DNA of 64,000 bases from Siphonodentalium dalli (GCA_032622095.1 CP136069.1:33518194-33582193), one strand, 5' to 3'. Counted from the first letter of the stretch, positions 26,101 to 41,100 are shown. Translations and numbers: made by a program. Notes: generated by a model from the letters alone, not told the origin.

Positions 26101-29100
26101 GTATTCCACCAAGAATATGACATATATATTGCATGTAATATGCAGACTGCATAAAATATGCAACCCGAAGAAGTCACATAAACCTAAATAAATGTTTTGG
26201 CATTATTTAAACTTGGCCAAACTTCGAAATCCAAAAACCTTGGACAGAGGCTAGACTGAAAACATATGTGCCAATTAATGGTAATCAATTCATTCTTGAC
26301 GCTACAGTCAGAAATATGTCAGACTAAGATTAACGGCGAGTCAAATAAGACAATAAAGAAGTGATTAATTTCTTATCCCAACATCAGCAGTATCAATTTC
26401 ACACCACATATGTGGCATATATCGTCACGTGACCCAACCAACTTATGTTAGCTGGACTCGACTGTGCACTAAAGCCATTGGACATGCCTTAACCTCTTCG
26501 CTGCTATGACGTCCGTATCTATTACGGACGTAAAAGTGCACGCTGTGTGCTATATGGTCCGTAGGTACTACGGACCTACTTCAGCACACTAGAAGTAGGC
26601 CATTATATATAAATGGAACTCAGATATTAGTGCATCGGAATAACTGTATCTCGACGTTTCAAACAGTGTATGATGTTCCACGATTGTGAACGATAATAGC
26701 CTTTCAGCTGAGTCACTTTTATGGTTATTTTGACATTCCCGCTATATTTTCCCATTGGAAAATGCCAATAACGTCAACAGCCCAGCACACGACGTCATAA
26801 CGTCATTTAGCAGCGAAGAGGTTAAAGCGTGATTGACGGCTGAACTGCCACGTGCTGGCTATATACTATACACATCTCAAAATATCGGAATTTTTATCTT
26901 ATAGTGACCAGGCACTCTTCAGAGCGGCGCAGGTTAACCAGTTTAAACTGGTTAGAATATAGGTCTATCTTAAAGCGACCCGACATGCAGTCTTCACATC
27001 GGCAACGAACGCGGAGAGGTTGAAACTACAAACCACAAACCATCCAACAGAATGATTGCATGAAAATTGCAAATCCAACAATCCAACATGACGTGGCAAA
27101 AACTATATACACATGGAATACATGTTAACAGAATGATTGCATGAAATTTGCAATTCCAACAATACCACATGACGTGGCCCAAACTATATACACATGGAAT
27201 ACATGTTAACAGACATATAAAATGTCGACTTATCTAATTAAATCGCCTGTCCCTGATGAGTAGTCGGCGAATAAATATAGACACGAAACACTAGCTTACA
27301 GTGACTATCCAAATTCATAGCATATATAGTGTCGGGCACCATGGAACATACGCTACCGCCAGTCATTGGCTTTCGGTTGGATGTACATACACCATCTTAT
27401 ATACAGAGTTGGGACATTCACCGGCAGTGAGGTACATTGTTGAGTAACAAATAATAACTAAGAGATGTGTTCCCCGCATTATTTTTTCGACTGTGTGGGG
27501 TTTGCTGTCGGAGCTTCGGACAGTTCCAAGGTTTTGTGCTGGTGGAGTGTGATCTCTGCGGGCATTGGCCAGGGTTGAGATTCATGGCATGATCTAGCAA
27601 AAGGTATGAACTGAGATTGAAATTGTATTGAGCCTGTCATGATGACATGCTGTAGTTGCTGAATTATTTTAAGGCCTGCTTGGTGCACCTGCTTGAAATG
27701 TCTTGTATATTTGCTGGCTGCTCATTTCCAAGTTTCCAATAGACTTTTACAACTCCTCCCACCTATTCAATTCTCATGCCCAGGTGATCTTCTATCGGCG
27801 TCCCCTTTTGTCAGAGACGTCGATTGATCGGGAAGAGTCATGTCTTCGTGCACTGTATCGGCATTTAGCTGTCTTTAATTATCTGACGTTAAGATTAATG
27901 GATGCATCTCATGCACTTCCTGTTTAACGACGTTTCATATGATGTGCAGCAATGTCGTCGCGGTGTGGTGGATCCTGTTAATTACCAATTAAACTGTTTC
28001 ATAAAAAAGCTATTATACAGGCAATTTCCTGATGGCCTTTTCCTTTCAGATGATCATTTTAATGACAACTAGCTGAAACAGGCTCACTCCAAAGTGCTCA
28101 CCTTGGTACATAGGATGCACCTAGTAAAACCGATAGATGATACTACTAGATCATTTTTATTCAACAGGATTGAACAACTCAACACTCCATACATATACTT
28201 CCTGATGAAAATCCACAAGATTGTGGATAAACTCAAAAACATCGACCCGGCTTTCAACGACACAGGGGTTAAAATAATACCGCCTGCGAGACCAATCATA
28301 TCTCAGACAGGCAGCCCAATTGAAAAAATCGGACATTTCCTTGACTACTTTCTACAACCAATAGTCCAAAAACAACCAACTTATATAAAAGGCACAGTTG
28401 ACCTTATTAATCAACTCGAAAAAAAAGAAAAAGAATTACTGTTGAAAAAAACTCTCTACTAGTAACCTTTGATATTACTATTCTATATACGAACCTACGA
28501 TTCGGTGAACTACTGGAAGCTCTAAAAATCGACCTCGATGAATACATGGAAAACACGCTCCCAGTAAAAAGACCACCGACAAATAACTTGGTGGAGATAG
28601 CAAAACTCATTCTAGAAACCAATGAATTTACATTTAACGGTAAATGCTTTAGACAAATCGTTGGAGCTGCCCAAGGTGCTAAACCTAGCCCTGAAATTTG
28701 CGATATAGCAATTCACAGACATATAAACCAACTGATTGAGGCATTCCCTCACAAAAACAAAATACTTTTTCATAAAAGATTCAGAGATGATGGCCTGATT
28801 ATATTCAACGGGCAAACTGAGGAAATACTAGCCCTCTTTGAAATAGCAAACAAAGCACATGACTTACTAAAGTTCACATTCAATATCAACCAGCAAGACT
28901 GCACATTTCTAGACCTAGATATCTACAAAGGGAAGCGATTTGAAGAAATACACATTCTGGATCTAAAATGCCACACCAAACCGACAGATTCTTTTCAATA
29001 TTTACATCGGGAATCGAGTCACTCAACGAATAACTTTAAATCATTCATCATTGGTGAATGCACGAGATACCTACGAAATTCCAACAACAAGAAGGATTTT

Positions 29101-32100
29101 GACATTAAACGCGGAATGTTTGCCGAGAGGCTCAGAAACAGGGGCTACAGCGCAAAAGAAATAGAACAATATTCTAATACTGTCACATTTGACAAACGAA
29201 ATGAACTTTTGGAATGCAAAACAAAAAATATAAACAATACAAATATAAAACCGACAATGTGCACGATATACCACCCAGGCGCCAAAAGAATTGGTAATAT
29301 CCTGAAGGACAACTGGGGAATTCTTTCCAAAGAAGCCTCAATGCAGGAAATATTTGAGGAACCACCACGTCTTGTCTTCCGACGTACCCGTAAATTGGGT
29401 GAAATATTGTCGAAAAAACGCTCTTTATTCAATCTAAACGCCTAACTAAGCTGCGTTCCTTAGAAGTCAAAGGTTAATATTTAGCCGGAAAATGGCCGGG
29501 AACTGATAATTTCTCATAAAAATGCCAAGCGTCTTTAATACCGACGAGACCAGAACGCCACAACCTGTTACGTAATGGAACCGGGCCTCCGTGAGAAGGT
29601 CACTGAGTTCGACTCTCAAATACAGGAACAAGAATTTCCTCAATTGCTACACTGACAGACGCTATATTTTGATCAAACAAGCTGATTCATTTTGATCAAT
29701 TAATTATTGACGCAACAGCGATAACCCTCTCACACAAAGAGACTTCAATTGTCCTAACGATTCACTAACAAGTGATTAAGCACGGATCAAACTTTCACAC
29801 TTGTAACATTCGCACATGTGAAGTAACCACAAAGGGATACCGCACGTCGGGGGCGCTATTCGGTAACATTACCAACCCAGCATGATTTTTGCTTATCACA
29901 ACTCGCATTCAATCGGCTAAACTCGGAGATTAAACAGTTTAAACTGGTTAGAATATAGGTCTATCTTAAAGCGACCCGACATGCAGTCTTCACATCGGCA
30001 GCGAACGCTGAGAGGTTGAAACTACAAACTACAAACCATCCAACAGAATGATTGCATGAAAATTGCAAATCCAACAATCCCACATGACGTGGCAAAAACT
30101 ATATACACATGGAATACATGTTAACAGAATGATTGCATGAAATTTGCAAATCCAACAATACCACATGACGTTGCCCAAACTATATACACATGGAATACAT
30201 GTTAACAGACATATAAAATGTCAACTTATCTAATTAAATCGCCTGTCCCTGATGAGTAGTCGGCGAATAATAATAGACATGAAACACTAGCTTACAGTGA
30301 CTATCCAAATTTATAGCATATATAGTGTCGGGCACCATGGAACATGCGCTACCGCCAGTCATTGGCTTTCGGTTGGATGTACATACACCATCTTATATAC
30401 AAACTTGAAGCGCTTAGGTCCCTCGCGGGGATACTTGCTATATAAGCTCCATCATTAATATTATTATTATCATTATTATTAACTTGTGCTCTGTTCGCAT
30501 TCCTAAAATGTATACACCAATAAATGACTTCCCTTTCAAATATACCTGCAACATGTTAAAATAAAGAGCGTCCACTACTATATTTTGTTCTTGATATGAT
30601 AAAATATATGCGTTTGGCTCACTTCTGAATTATGCGGAAATTCGAAAATAAGAACAGCTTGACATATATAGTAAATGTTGTCAATGATTGTTCAGTCTGT
30701 TCATGGTATACGAGGAATGGGTAGCTCAAATTATTAGAATATGTTTTTTAGAAGGAGTGATAGTGCTATATGCATTCTCGGACGTCAGTCGATAAATAGG
30801 CTTTGTGCGAAATCGACTTTATACATAATCTGGAAAAAGCATTACTAAAGTCATAGCTTAAATATTTTCACTTAGTGAGACAACCGCTCTTTATTTGTAT
30901 TCGTCGGCAACATACAAAGAATAAACGCTCTTTATTATTTCACATTAACAAAAGTCTTGGACGATGTATTCGATGAATTGTATTAGTGTATCCAGAACGC
31001 TGGGTATAATTTGAGGCCTCAAGCAGCCCAATGTTTTAATCCCTAGGAAACTAGTCAACTATACATATGCCACTATAATAAATTAATCCATGTATACAAA
31101 TCTCCAAAAGTCCCAACAATAAACACCACTATATTAATTATGTGTGCCATATTAGAGACTTAATCAGATGACACGCTCTTCATTATCGTGATTGGGGGCA
31201 ATGTAAAAGTAATTTCCCCATAAACAAGTGTTGATGAAAAAGTGTGACGAAACAGTAATCACCGTGGTCGATAGAAGGCATTGAATACATAAACTCAGTA
31301 ATCGTAATGCATTGATGGGTTCGGACTGAACATGGTGGAGACCAAGCTCCATGCAGAGTTCATTCCCCTACGCAGGACTTACCGCTGCCGGCACCTACAC
31401 GCAATGTGAATAAATATCGCTTTTATTTATTTGAGATTTGTGTAGGTTAAGTTCATTCTGCTTTATTCTGAGAAACATAACTGTCCATATTCATTTTAAA
31501 ATTGTCCAGATCAAGCCAGAATGAATTGTAACTGGCAAAACACTTCAATATAAAATGTTAGATTTAATTAAGAAAATACACGTGCCGGCAGCGTTCAGAC
31601 ATCGCTAAGCGAGGGGACTGAACTCTGATTTGCAGACATCGCTAAGCGAGGGGACTGAACTCTGTTTTGCAACATGGGTGGAAAAAGCTTATTTCTGTCC
31701 AACTCTTCTAGCAGAGTTCTGCAATTTCGGTAAACCAGAAAAAAGCCCAACAATTTCTTCTCGTTTTATGTGCTATGAACTAACTGCGTTCGGGTACGTA
31801 CATTTTACTTTGCTTTCGTAGAAATGCGAAATTTGCTTTGCGTGTTTCTGGTAAGTATTGCTTTAATGTCAGCCATCAGTTTTATGGGACATGAATATAT
31901 TAGTCTGGAAAAAAATTAAAAGATCCAAGTTCTCTCGAAAATGTTCACCGGATGGAGGTTGCATAACTATATAATTTCATAAATATTTATTTGGTTTTCC
32001 ATTTATATGAGCTAGATTAAAAGAAAGTCGCAATGTAGTTTTCCCGACCGACCGCTTGTCAAAAAGTAATTAATAATGCAAATAATAGATTTACTATCAT

Positions 32101-35100
32101 CGACGATAACTCTGATTGTGGCAAACGGTCCATTTATCGATGTGACTAAGTAATTTATTTCAATTCGTTCAGTGAATAGACAACTTACCTTTACATAATC
32201 CACAAATAATCTATGCAGTTCATTATGAGATACGGTTTCATTTGATGAATCTAGAACGCATCCGAGTTGATATAGAACTGCCCTCAGGACCGTCTTAGTC
32301 GCCTGGAGAGAAAACCACAATTAGATGTATTTTACGTTCCCGCATCCCATTCACATCATCAGCTAATTCGGTGATAAGGTACACAATGCCGCTATAAAGT
32401 CTGAAATAACTATTTATTTGATACGAAGTTGACAACATCAATATTAACCAATATGTTAGATATACTTTGTAACGAAATATCGTTCAGGGGAGCAGAAATT
32501 AGGCACATTATAAGTTAATATGATCATACGTAAACGTAAATTGCGCCCGCTTGTTACTGTTCATGTGATTATCAGATGAATTTTTATCTTGAGAAGGATT
32601 TGATGATAAACCGTAACGGGACACTAGACAATCAAATATAGGTAAATAATCACATATAACGTAAATGTTTGGCAGATGTGTCGTTTATTCTGGCCGTGTA
32701 ATACGTGTCTCATCTGTCTGGCCATCGACGCATTCCTCAGTGTCTGGAGTTTTGAGCGCCGATGTAGGTTGTGACGTCATGATGTATGTCTTGATGTCAT
32801 GACGACTTTACTGGTTTCCCAAGAAGCAATCTTAAAATGATTCTGCGATCTTTCAATCGGAACTTATAGTTTCCGTTTGTCGGACTTGAACTTTGAGAAT
32901 ATTTCTTCAATCTTTTAGGCGGAAATACCGTTAGAAAATGGAAGATCAAATCTAAACGGCCAGTAAGGCCACTAGAATCCTCTTTCGGGGCAAATAGTTT
33001 TATAAAATATGTAAACAAAACTTGTTCGTGCAATTTCGGTTTTTGTTAACCAGGGCTTTGGTTTAATTTACATTAATTTTTTTAAATATCTTTGGCTTTA
33101 TGAGCATTATGTTCCAATGCATGATGAAGTATATCTAACATTTACGGGAAAAAGTGTTTTTATTTTTGCCCTGGAGCATTTTACCCAATTACACATTTCG
33201 AGGTGGAATTAATCAATACAAAATGGCGGCCGTCGCCCAAACGTCTAGGATTTGCGTTCGTGTGGCCTCAATTTGAAACGCACGCGCCTCTGAACATTTC
33301 AGTCCGTGCAGTGAACCGGCGTTACCTCAACTTGCTATTAATCCATTTCCTTTCGATGACATGGAATATGAGGTATTACGGACATTATATTTACTCAGAT
33401 CACTATATGACCTTCACCCTGGCGGGAGATTCTAAAATCCGGGAAAACGTGAATGTTAACAATTTTCATCGAGAACCTCAATAAATGTACTTCCGGATGG
33501 TGTGATCAGAGACAATGCATCTACATGACAACTATAGACTATAGTGTAACATAAAATGATACAAATAGTAAGATGGTACCGTCAATATTCACTTAAATGG
33601 AGGTAGTAAACCTCGATCTAGGTTCTTCATATCAATTACCAGTGCCATGTACTATGTTGTGGGTAGTTGTACGTGTATGAAATGCCACTATTCCCAAAGG
33701 TGCAGTCAACTGAATACTATGAACTTGCGAGTTTCGACAGCCGGGTACACGTGTCTTTTTGCAGTTGTGTACGACTCGGGACACGATATAGATCAGTAAT
33801 ACAACGGCATACGACTACAGAGTCATTGTATTCTTAGCTTCGACTACGACTGCAAAACTACGAGCGAAGATTCGTTCGTAACTTGTTTGCATACACTTCT
33901 CTATTAGTTGTTCACTTCGATAATGGGTGTTTTTATTCATTTTATCGTTTAACATATTTCTTACCAATATGAATTGCGATACAAGTTGTCATTGTGATTG
34001 GATATCACGCACGAGCCACTTTAGCATAACATCTTCTCTCAACCGCCTTTATAAAATATAAAGGACTAGCTGATGTCCCCGACTTCGTCCGGGCTATTTA
34101 GGGATTTCTTTGTGATCGCCTCCGTTTGGGCAGAATATACAACGTCTGGACAAACTATTGTTCGATCGGTCCAGAATCATGGCTATATGAGCTTATACGG
34201 GCGAGGTCAAGGACATGGTCGCACGTAAATTTGGACCCGCCCATATTGTTCCCGGGATCACAGTAGCCCTACATACCTAATTTGAGTCGGATCGGTCGAG
34301 CAGTTTTCGAGTTTATAACACACACATACATACATTCATACATACAAACATACACACAGACAAAAGTTCCAAAATATATAATAGAAGACAATAGTATGGT
34401 ACCTCATTATATTATACCGGTTATTATGTTTTATTCATCGGACGGAGACTATAGCATTCCCAGGTTTTCCTTTGCACTAAGTCGGAACTCTCAGACATGA
34501 TAATATTTATTCAACACAAGTATAACAGGCAGTCAAGGAGCAATATATAACAGCAACCACCAAGGGTGCATATACACAAGGCAGGTGAATGGCGTCATAT
34601 AATTATCCATCAGTGATTTTTCAAGATCGCGGGTATGGATTTTGGAGAAATTGTCACGTGACTTCCGGTAAGCAACCGTGTGGAGATTGCAAAAAAAACG
34701 CGGAATTGGAAATGAAGCATCGCGATAAAAATGAAAGTAACTACTTCACATCTTACGAAAAATTCACATGTGATTTAAGTCTATTAATTTCATTTAGACC
34801 AATTTCGTTGGCCAGCTTAATGAAAACGAAAAATGAAGAAGTCATGACGATTATCCAGACAAGATTTTACAATCCACGGCACGTCTTGTCAATTTGACAT
34901 GTCGTCTCCGTCGTGACCACTGCATGATATTACATACATTATTCTTAGCATTATGTCGCCGAAAAAAGGCAAATTTGAGCCACATCATGTGTGGTTGCTC
35001 CGCTACGTGTCACGTACGATTCATATTATATCTTTAACCTATACGTGCATGGTAGCGAGAGTACATAAGAAGAGTGTCCAGTAGAGAGAGACTGGCCTCT

Positions 35101-38100
35101 TACCATATATCTATATATCTATCAAGCCAACGCCCTTCTTCAAAACCTGTGTCGCCTTATGATTAGGTCACGTATGAGTGTACCTCAAACAGGTTAATAT
35201 AATATATTCTTTGTGGGACCAACAGCCCGTGATGAAATGGCCTGGACCATTTCATCCAGGGTCAGTTTCCCCACGTATAGAGTATGGATCGAGCCAGGGC
35301 TTTGGCCTTTTAGATTAACCATACTTACCCGCGTCTAACAGTAGAAGGTGTTACAAGACAAGGGAACTTTTTGGTCACCACATATCGACAACTTCGATTG
35401 TGGATCAGATAAATAAATATCTAAGCTCTGCGCGAAATATCAATGCCGAAAACACCTCACTATAAGCCAGTAAGTCGTGGTTCGCTGAACACCAACGAGC
35501 ACGCAAGACTACAACTCCCCGAGCCCGAGCCCCATTCGAACTCAGTACTACAGAACATTATATCAGGATATAGTTGGACCAGTAAGCCTAAGCTAAATGG
35601 CTTCTCGTGCGGATGCTGTAGCGTGCACAGTTGTAGACCCACAAGCTCGTAAATAGCCGCCCCGCGCATTCGGAAGTTGTACACAAATGTAGAAGTTTTA
35701 TAGTTCATGGCCCAAGTCTACTTAATATTGCTTTGAAAATTAAACAATCTCAACATATTCATGTCTTTTTAATAACGACCCGCTCGGTGCGCTAGCGCCG
35801 AGCTCGGTTCGTGCATAGGTAAAAGGCGGGCGTACATATTTGTGATGTCACACATAATTCAAATTATACCATGTAGGTGAAATTTTTAGCGAGACAACTG
35901 TTTCGTGAAGAAATCACGTGACTTCCGGCAGTGGTTTCACACCAAGTCTTACATGTACATGCAGCGAAGTCAGCAGCCAATACGATGTTTTTGTTTACTA
36001 CTTCCCAATTCATATCAATGGTGTGCATATATAAAGATTGAACTACATCATAATGATTTTTAAAGCACCCGTATATTCAATAAAATATAATTATGACGGG
36101 GTCGTTCTACATGCCTTGCATATTATCATATTACGTATAAGTACTAATGTTTCAGGCATGAAACATTATATTGCTACTTTGTTGACGATTATTCTAACTT
36201 ACCGATTCATCCAGCACAGGCATCTGTTTTTTATTCGCCAGTGACACAAATGCTACGTTGTCGATTCCACCGGAAGCGTTTCGTGTCAGTGTCTTGAGTC
36301 CCGGCTCTGCCATCACAATCCACCGCGTGAAATGCCGGATGCCAGATTGGCGGCCCACATGCTCATCGTGTTGATTCACCTGAGTAATTGAAGTCCTTTG
36401 TTAGATACATTGCGTATTTCACTTTCTGAGATGCCTATAATCGCAGCCAGACTGAAAGATGTAAGTCCAGACCCCAACAACACGATACAAAATCTAATGC
36501 AACACAGTTTCTGCTTTGTTTATAAAGCCATATAACTAAACGTATAAAGGACTGTAATTATGTAGACAAATTTATAACACAATTCATCTTGTCCCTCTAA
36601 TGTATATGAAATATCTAAATATAACAGCCCCTGTGGATCAGAGCTTGGTTTGTGAATAGGTAAAGTGCGTACGTGTGACGTCACGGATAAACACAAAACT
36701 ACACGAGTGTGTTAATGGGCTTGTTGATACGGCACGGACGTTAGCAACGCGAGCGCAGTCTTGAGTTCTATCCTTCCGCGATGGCACAAGTGCCGTATCG
36801 ACAAACCCATTAACACAAAAGTCGTTATGTGTTTATAATAACACGAAACCGGTCTTAGAATCCGTGAATAAAAACATCGACATATTTTACCAGGTTTATT
36901 CAGGGCTTGTTTTGTCATGTGTGATGATGCATTTTACACACGTAGTTCATGTGTCATGGCTGAAGCATTCATATTCATTTGTGGGAAATGTTTAGATAAT
37001 AAAGTCAACAAAATATATACCCAGTAATGTCCTTTTTAGAATGAGATCCCCAGAGGGTGATTTATTGAAGCTATCCCGCATAACGGGCTAGCGTTACTAA
37101 ATTCACCCTCTTTGGACCTCATTCTGTTTGGGCCTCATCTTCTCTGGAACGTTTCTTCATTATCAAATTTCTATAGAAACATTTTCACATAGATTCTATT
37201 TCTTTTTTACTTTAGTTGCTCTATATCCCCAAATTGACAGAGACACATTGCATAATCGAGGTTCTGGGTGTACTACACAATATTCCACTCTGGAACTTAA
37301 ATCTGAGTTTATATCTCCCATAGCAGATGAGGCCATGCAGAATGAGGGATAGCGTCATAAATTCACCCTCTGTGAACTTCACTCTGCAAATGACAGGCAC
37401 ACTAAACACAGGCTTGACGGTTTTAGTGTAAACCTTTCTTCACTGAATGGATTCCCCCTCAGTTACACTGCAATGGTTAGTTCAATTGGAGGGATGTTCA
37501 GGAAATACAAGCAGACGCCAGATAATATAAGTACAGAAGGATTCCTATTAATTGGTGGGAAATGTTCAGATAATATGTTCATATGGTCGTTTGTTGAACT
37601 TATTATCTGAAAATGTCCTATTGGGACCACTTATCGATTTATTTATAAAAGAAATTATTAAATAAAATGTACTAACTGATGTCAGTATGCATACGTCACA
37701 CATTTTTATGCTTACCGCTGTGAGGATACTCTCGATGCATGGGTGATCACAGATGAACAGGACATAATAACCTGTGCCATGGCGGCTATCAACCAATCGT
37801 ACGATGTTCGAATGGAGTTGTTCTGACGTCATCATGGCGGATGAATCGTAGATGGCGACCTTGACACCGAACTGTTCCAACGTCGATGGAGCGAATTTGA
37901 TATCATACCCTACAAGGGGTGTGGTTATTCTGCTTTATTTATTTTTTTACTATAAGCATAAAATCATGTTTGGCTATTTGTTTATTTTCTGATATCACAA
38001 AATGGTTTTTCTCAAGATCTATCTGAAACTGCTCTTACAAATAGGTGATTGCATGCACGTAATGCATTGTTAACAGACACAGGACACTGTCTGAAGTAAT

Positions 38101-41100
38101 CGACACTAAAAGACAAGAAAACCATAGTCATAAATGGTAGCGCCACCAAGATCATATTATTAGCCATACGCCATTGGGTTACACGGTTTAATGAGACTGT
38201 TTGGCATCGCCATTGTGTTACACGATTTACTTAGACTGTTCGGAGCGACATTCGAGTCTGCGTTGCTAAACGAATTACTTCGGACATTTTTGGGTTTTGT
38301 AAGGCTCGACAAATTAAACGGTTTAACCTGATCAACCTGACCAGATTTACATCTACATAATTGCGGTGTGGTGGTAAAGGACTTCGATAACCTACGTTCC
38401 GCAGAGACAAAATCGTATTCTCTTGAAAACCGCTCAACATGTTGCGTTCGAACTTTCGAAATAAAAACGAACTGTATTCCTGACAAAAGCGTCTTGACAA
38501 AATTGTATCAAAATGGCAATGAACAACGCCGGCCGTGCACCGAAGCAGTGGTGTATCACAAAAACCGAAACAGTCACCAGTTTCGAGAGTTGGAAGTCGA
38601 ATTTACATTATACACTGATGTTGGACCCAAATTTTGCACCATTTTTTGTCGATGGAGTAACCTGGTAAAAGAAACAAAAGCAATTCCTCTACGTGGACTC
38701 GAGAATGATGGTGACACTGTCCCAGCAGCTAGCCGACGAACAGCCGCACAAAAAGTGACAACATTGGAAATCATACTTGGACAAATTGCAAATTTTTGCC
38801 CTATTATTGCCCGGAATGCGTTGGTGAAAAATTCTACCTCGTTGGAAAGTGTTTGGCAAACTATAAGAACTCACTTTGGATTTCAATCTTCAGGTGGACA
38901 TTTCGTTGACTTCTGTAATATCTGCCGTGAACCAGACGAAAAGCCTGAAGACCTATTTCAGAGGATGTCGGCGTTCATCGAGGACAACCTGATGAAAGAA
39001 GGTGGTGGGATTACCCATCATGGTGAAGAAATAACTGAAGATGAAGATATTGCTCCTACTACTGAGAACTTATGTGTGTTAATTTGGCTACAACTACTTC
39101 ACAAGGACCTGCCAAAGATAGTGAAACAGCGTTACGGTACGGAACTTCGTTCTAGGTCCTTAGCATCAATAAAAACAATAAAGTGTGTCCTTTGGGTCAA
39201 CAAGCGGGCCGTCTAGAGTACAACCATTTTCTCAGCCAATGTTCGTACCTTCCGGCGAAAGACAAAACGTTCACGACGAGGGCACGCGCTATCATGATAG
39301 AGGAAGATGCCAGTAACGAATTATACTAATATACCGTTCAATCTGATTTCGAACCCCAAGAACAGTATTCCGCTATAAACAACAGCACTACGCGACGCGT
39401 TCAAGTTCGAAACTCACCATTCATGCATGTCTTCTATGGTCACCAACAGCTTTGCATGACAATAGACTCTGGTGCGGAAACAAGTTTGATTCGTCTGCCG
39501 GTTGCCCGTCCGCTCGGACTCACTATCTCGAAGTCTTGTCATACAGCCCTGCAGGCAGATGGTCGTAGCGCTATGAACGTTGTTGGAGATACTAAATTTA
39601 AAGTGAGTCCCGCGATGAGAAGAAGTTTCACGTGGAAGCGCTAGTTGTCGACAACCTGGATGTAGATATAATCGCAGGAGTACCTTTTATGAAAGAAAAT
39701 GATGTAGCCGTCAGGCCAGCAACAAATGAGTAATGCTCCGAGATGGTACCGCATTTAAGTATGGAATTCCTCAAAATGTGTCTGGACCTCATCGCATTTT
39801 TCGCACTCAAGCATCTGTTCTTCGCGCTCCTTCGACCACAACAACTATCTGGCCAGGAGAATGTATGGAACTCCAATTGCCGGACACTTTTGACAATGAC
39901 ACTACGATAGCTATCGAACCGCGACCTGATCTTCAGAAGTATTCATCGTCCACTGAATGTGACATTTGGCCGCCACCTACCATCGTTAGTTCAGTTGGGA
40001 AAACTGTTCGAATACAAAATGACACCAACGACATAAAAACTATCAAAAAGAACGAACATGTATGTCAAGTACATTACGTCATGACACCTAATGTGGAGGA
40101 TGACAGTTCAAAGTTATCATGTACATTAGCAGCAACGACATCTCGTGAAATAGACAGAGCTCTTCATTCGGAATCAGTAAAATTGGATCCTGATAATATT
40201 CTACCTAGTAACATAAAGACTGAATTCCAAACTGTTCTCACAGAATATGATAATATCTTCAAGCCTAAATTTGCAGGATACAACAGTGCGTGCGGACCAT
40301 TCAAGGCTGTTGTAAATATGGGTACTGTACAGCCACCGCAGAGAAAAGGACATGTCCACCAATACTCACGTGACAAATTGGTGGAACTACAACAAAAGTT
40401 TGACGAATTGGAGGAACTCGGTGTATTCAAATCTCCATGCAAACACGGTTATTGAATATCTAAATCCGTCATTTCTTGTAAACAAAAAACACTCTGGAAG
40501 CTACCGTCTCGTGACAGCATTCGGGGATGTTGGGAGATTTAGCAAACCACAACCGTCAATGATGTCGGACATAGATTCGACACTTCGCATTATCGCACAA
40601 TGGAAGTACATTATCATATCTGACTTAACAAGCTCGTTCTATCAAATCCCGCTATCACGCGAATCGTTCAAGTACTGCGCGTAGTTACCCCATTTCGTGG
40701 TGTGCGAGTCTATATGCGTTGTGCTATGGGAATGCCAGGTTCAGAGACAGCCTTGGAGGAATTGATGTCGCGTATTATGGGCGATCTTTTGATGGATGGA
40801 GTCGTTTCCAAGTTAGCTGATGACTTGTACTGTGGAGGCAACACTTACGAGGAATTATTATTAAACTGGAAACGCGTCTTACAAGCATTCAGCAATTGTG
40901 ATATGCGGTTGTCGGCCTCCAAAACTATCATCGCTACACAAACTGCAACTATTCTCGGTTGGATCTGGTCAAATGGAACCATTAGTGCAAGCCCGCATAA
41001 GCTTGCGACACTTTCAACATGTGCAATTCCCACCACGGTGTCAGACTTACGCTCATTCATTGGTGCCTACAAAATACTGTCTCGCGTTGTTCCACAATGT

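Larger units (their letters stand above)
26939..30401 (+). mobile_element. Penelope-like retroelement with terminal direct repeats and hammerhead ribozymes
   Basis: A 3463-bp unit in the intron between iGluR exons e and f, antisense to the gene. Terminal direct repeats of 467 bp (26939-27405 and 29935-30401) differ at roughly a dozen positions by eye and have no length difference. Between them lies one reverse transcriptase frame of the Penelope type (28094-29445). Each repeat holds a hammerhead ribozyme. Family knowledge: Penelope-like elements often carry such LTR-like repeats (pLTRs) with hammerhead motifs. Unusually, no GIY-YIG endonuclease is encoded after the RT. Immediately downstream (30402-30482) is a LINE-like 3' tail ending in ATT repeats. 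Confidence 0.85.

Noticed and set aside
29560-29640. Possible tRNA or tRNA-derived SINE (GAGTTCGACTCTC word)
   Set aside because: No convincing A box or cloverleaf, and the word departs from the B-box consensus.
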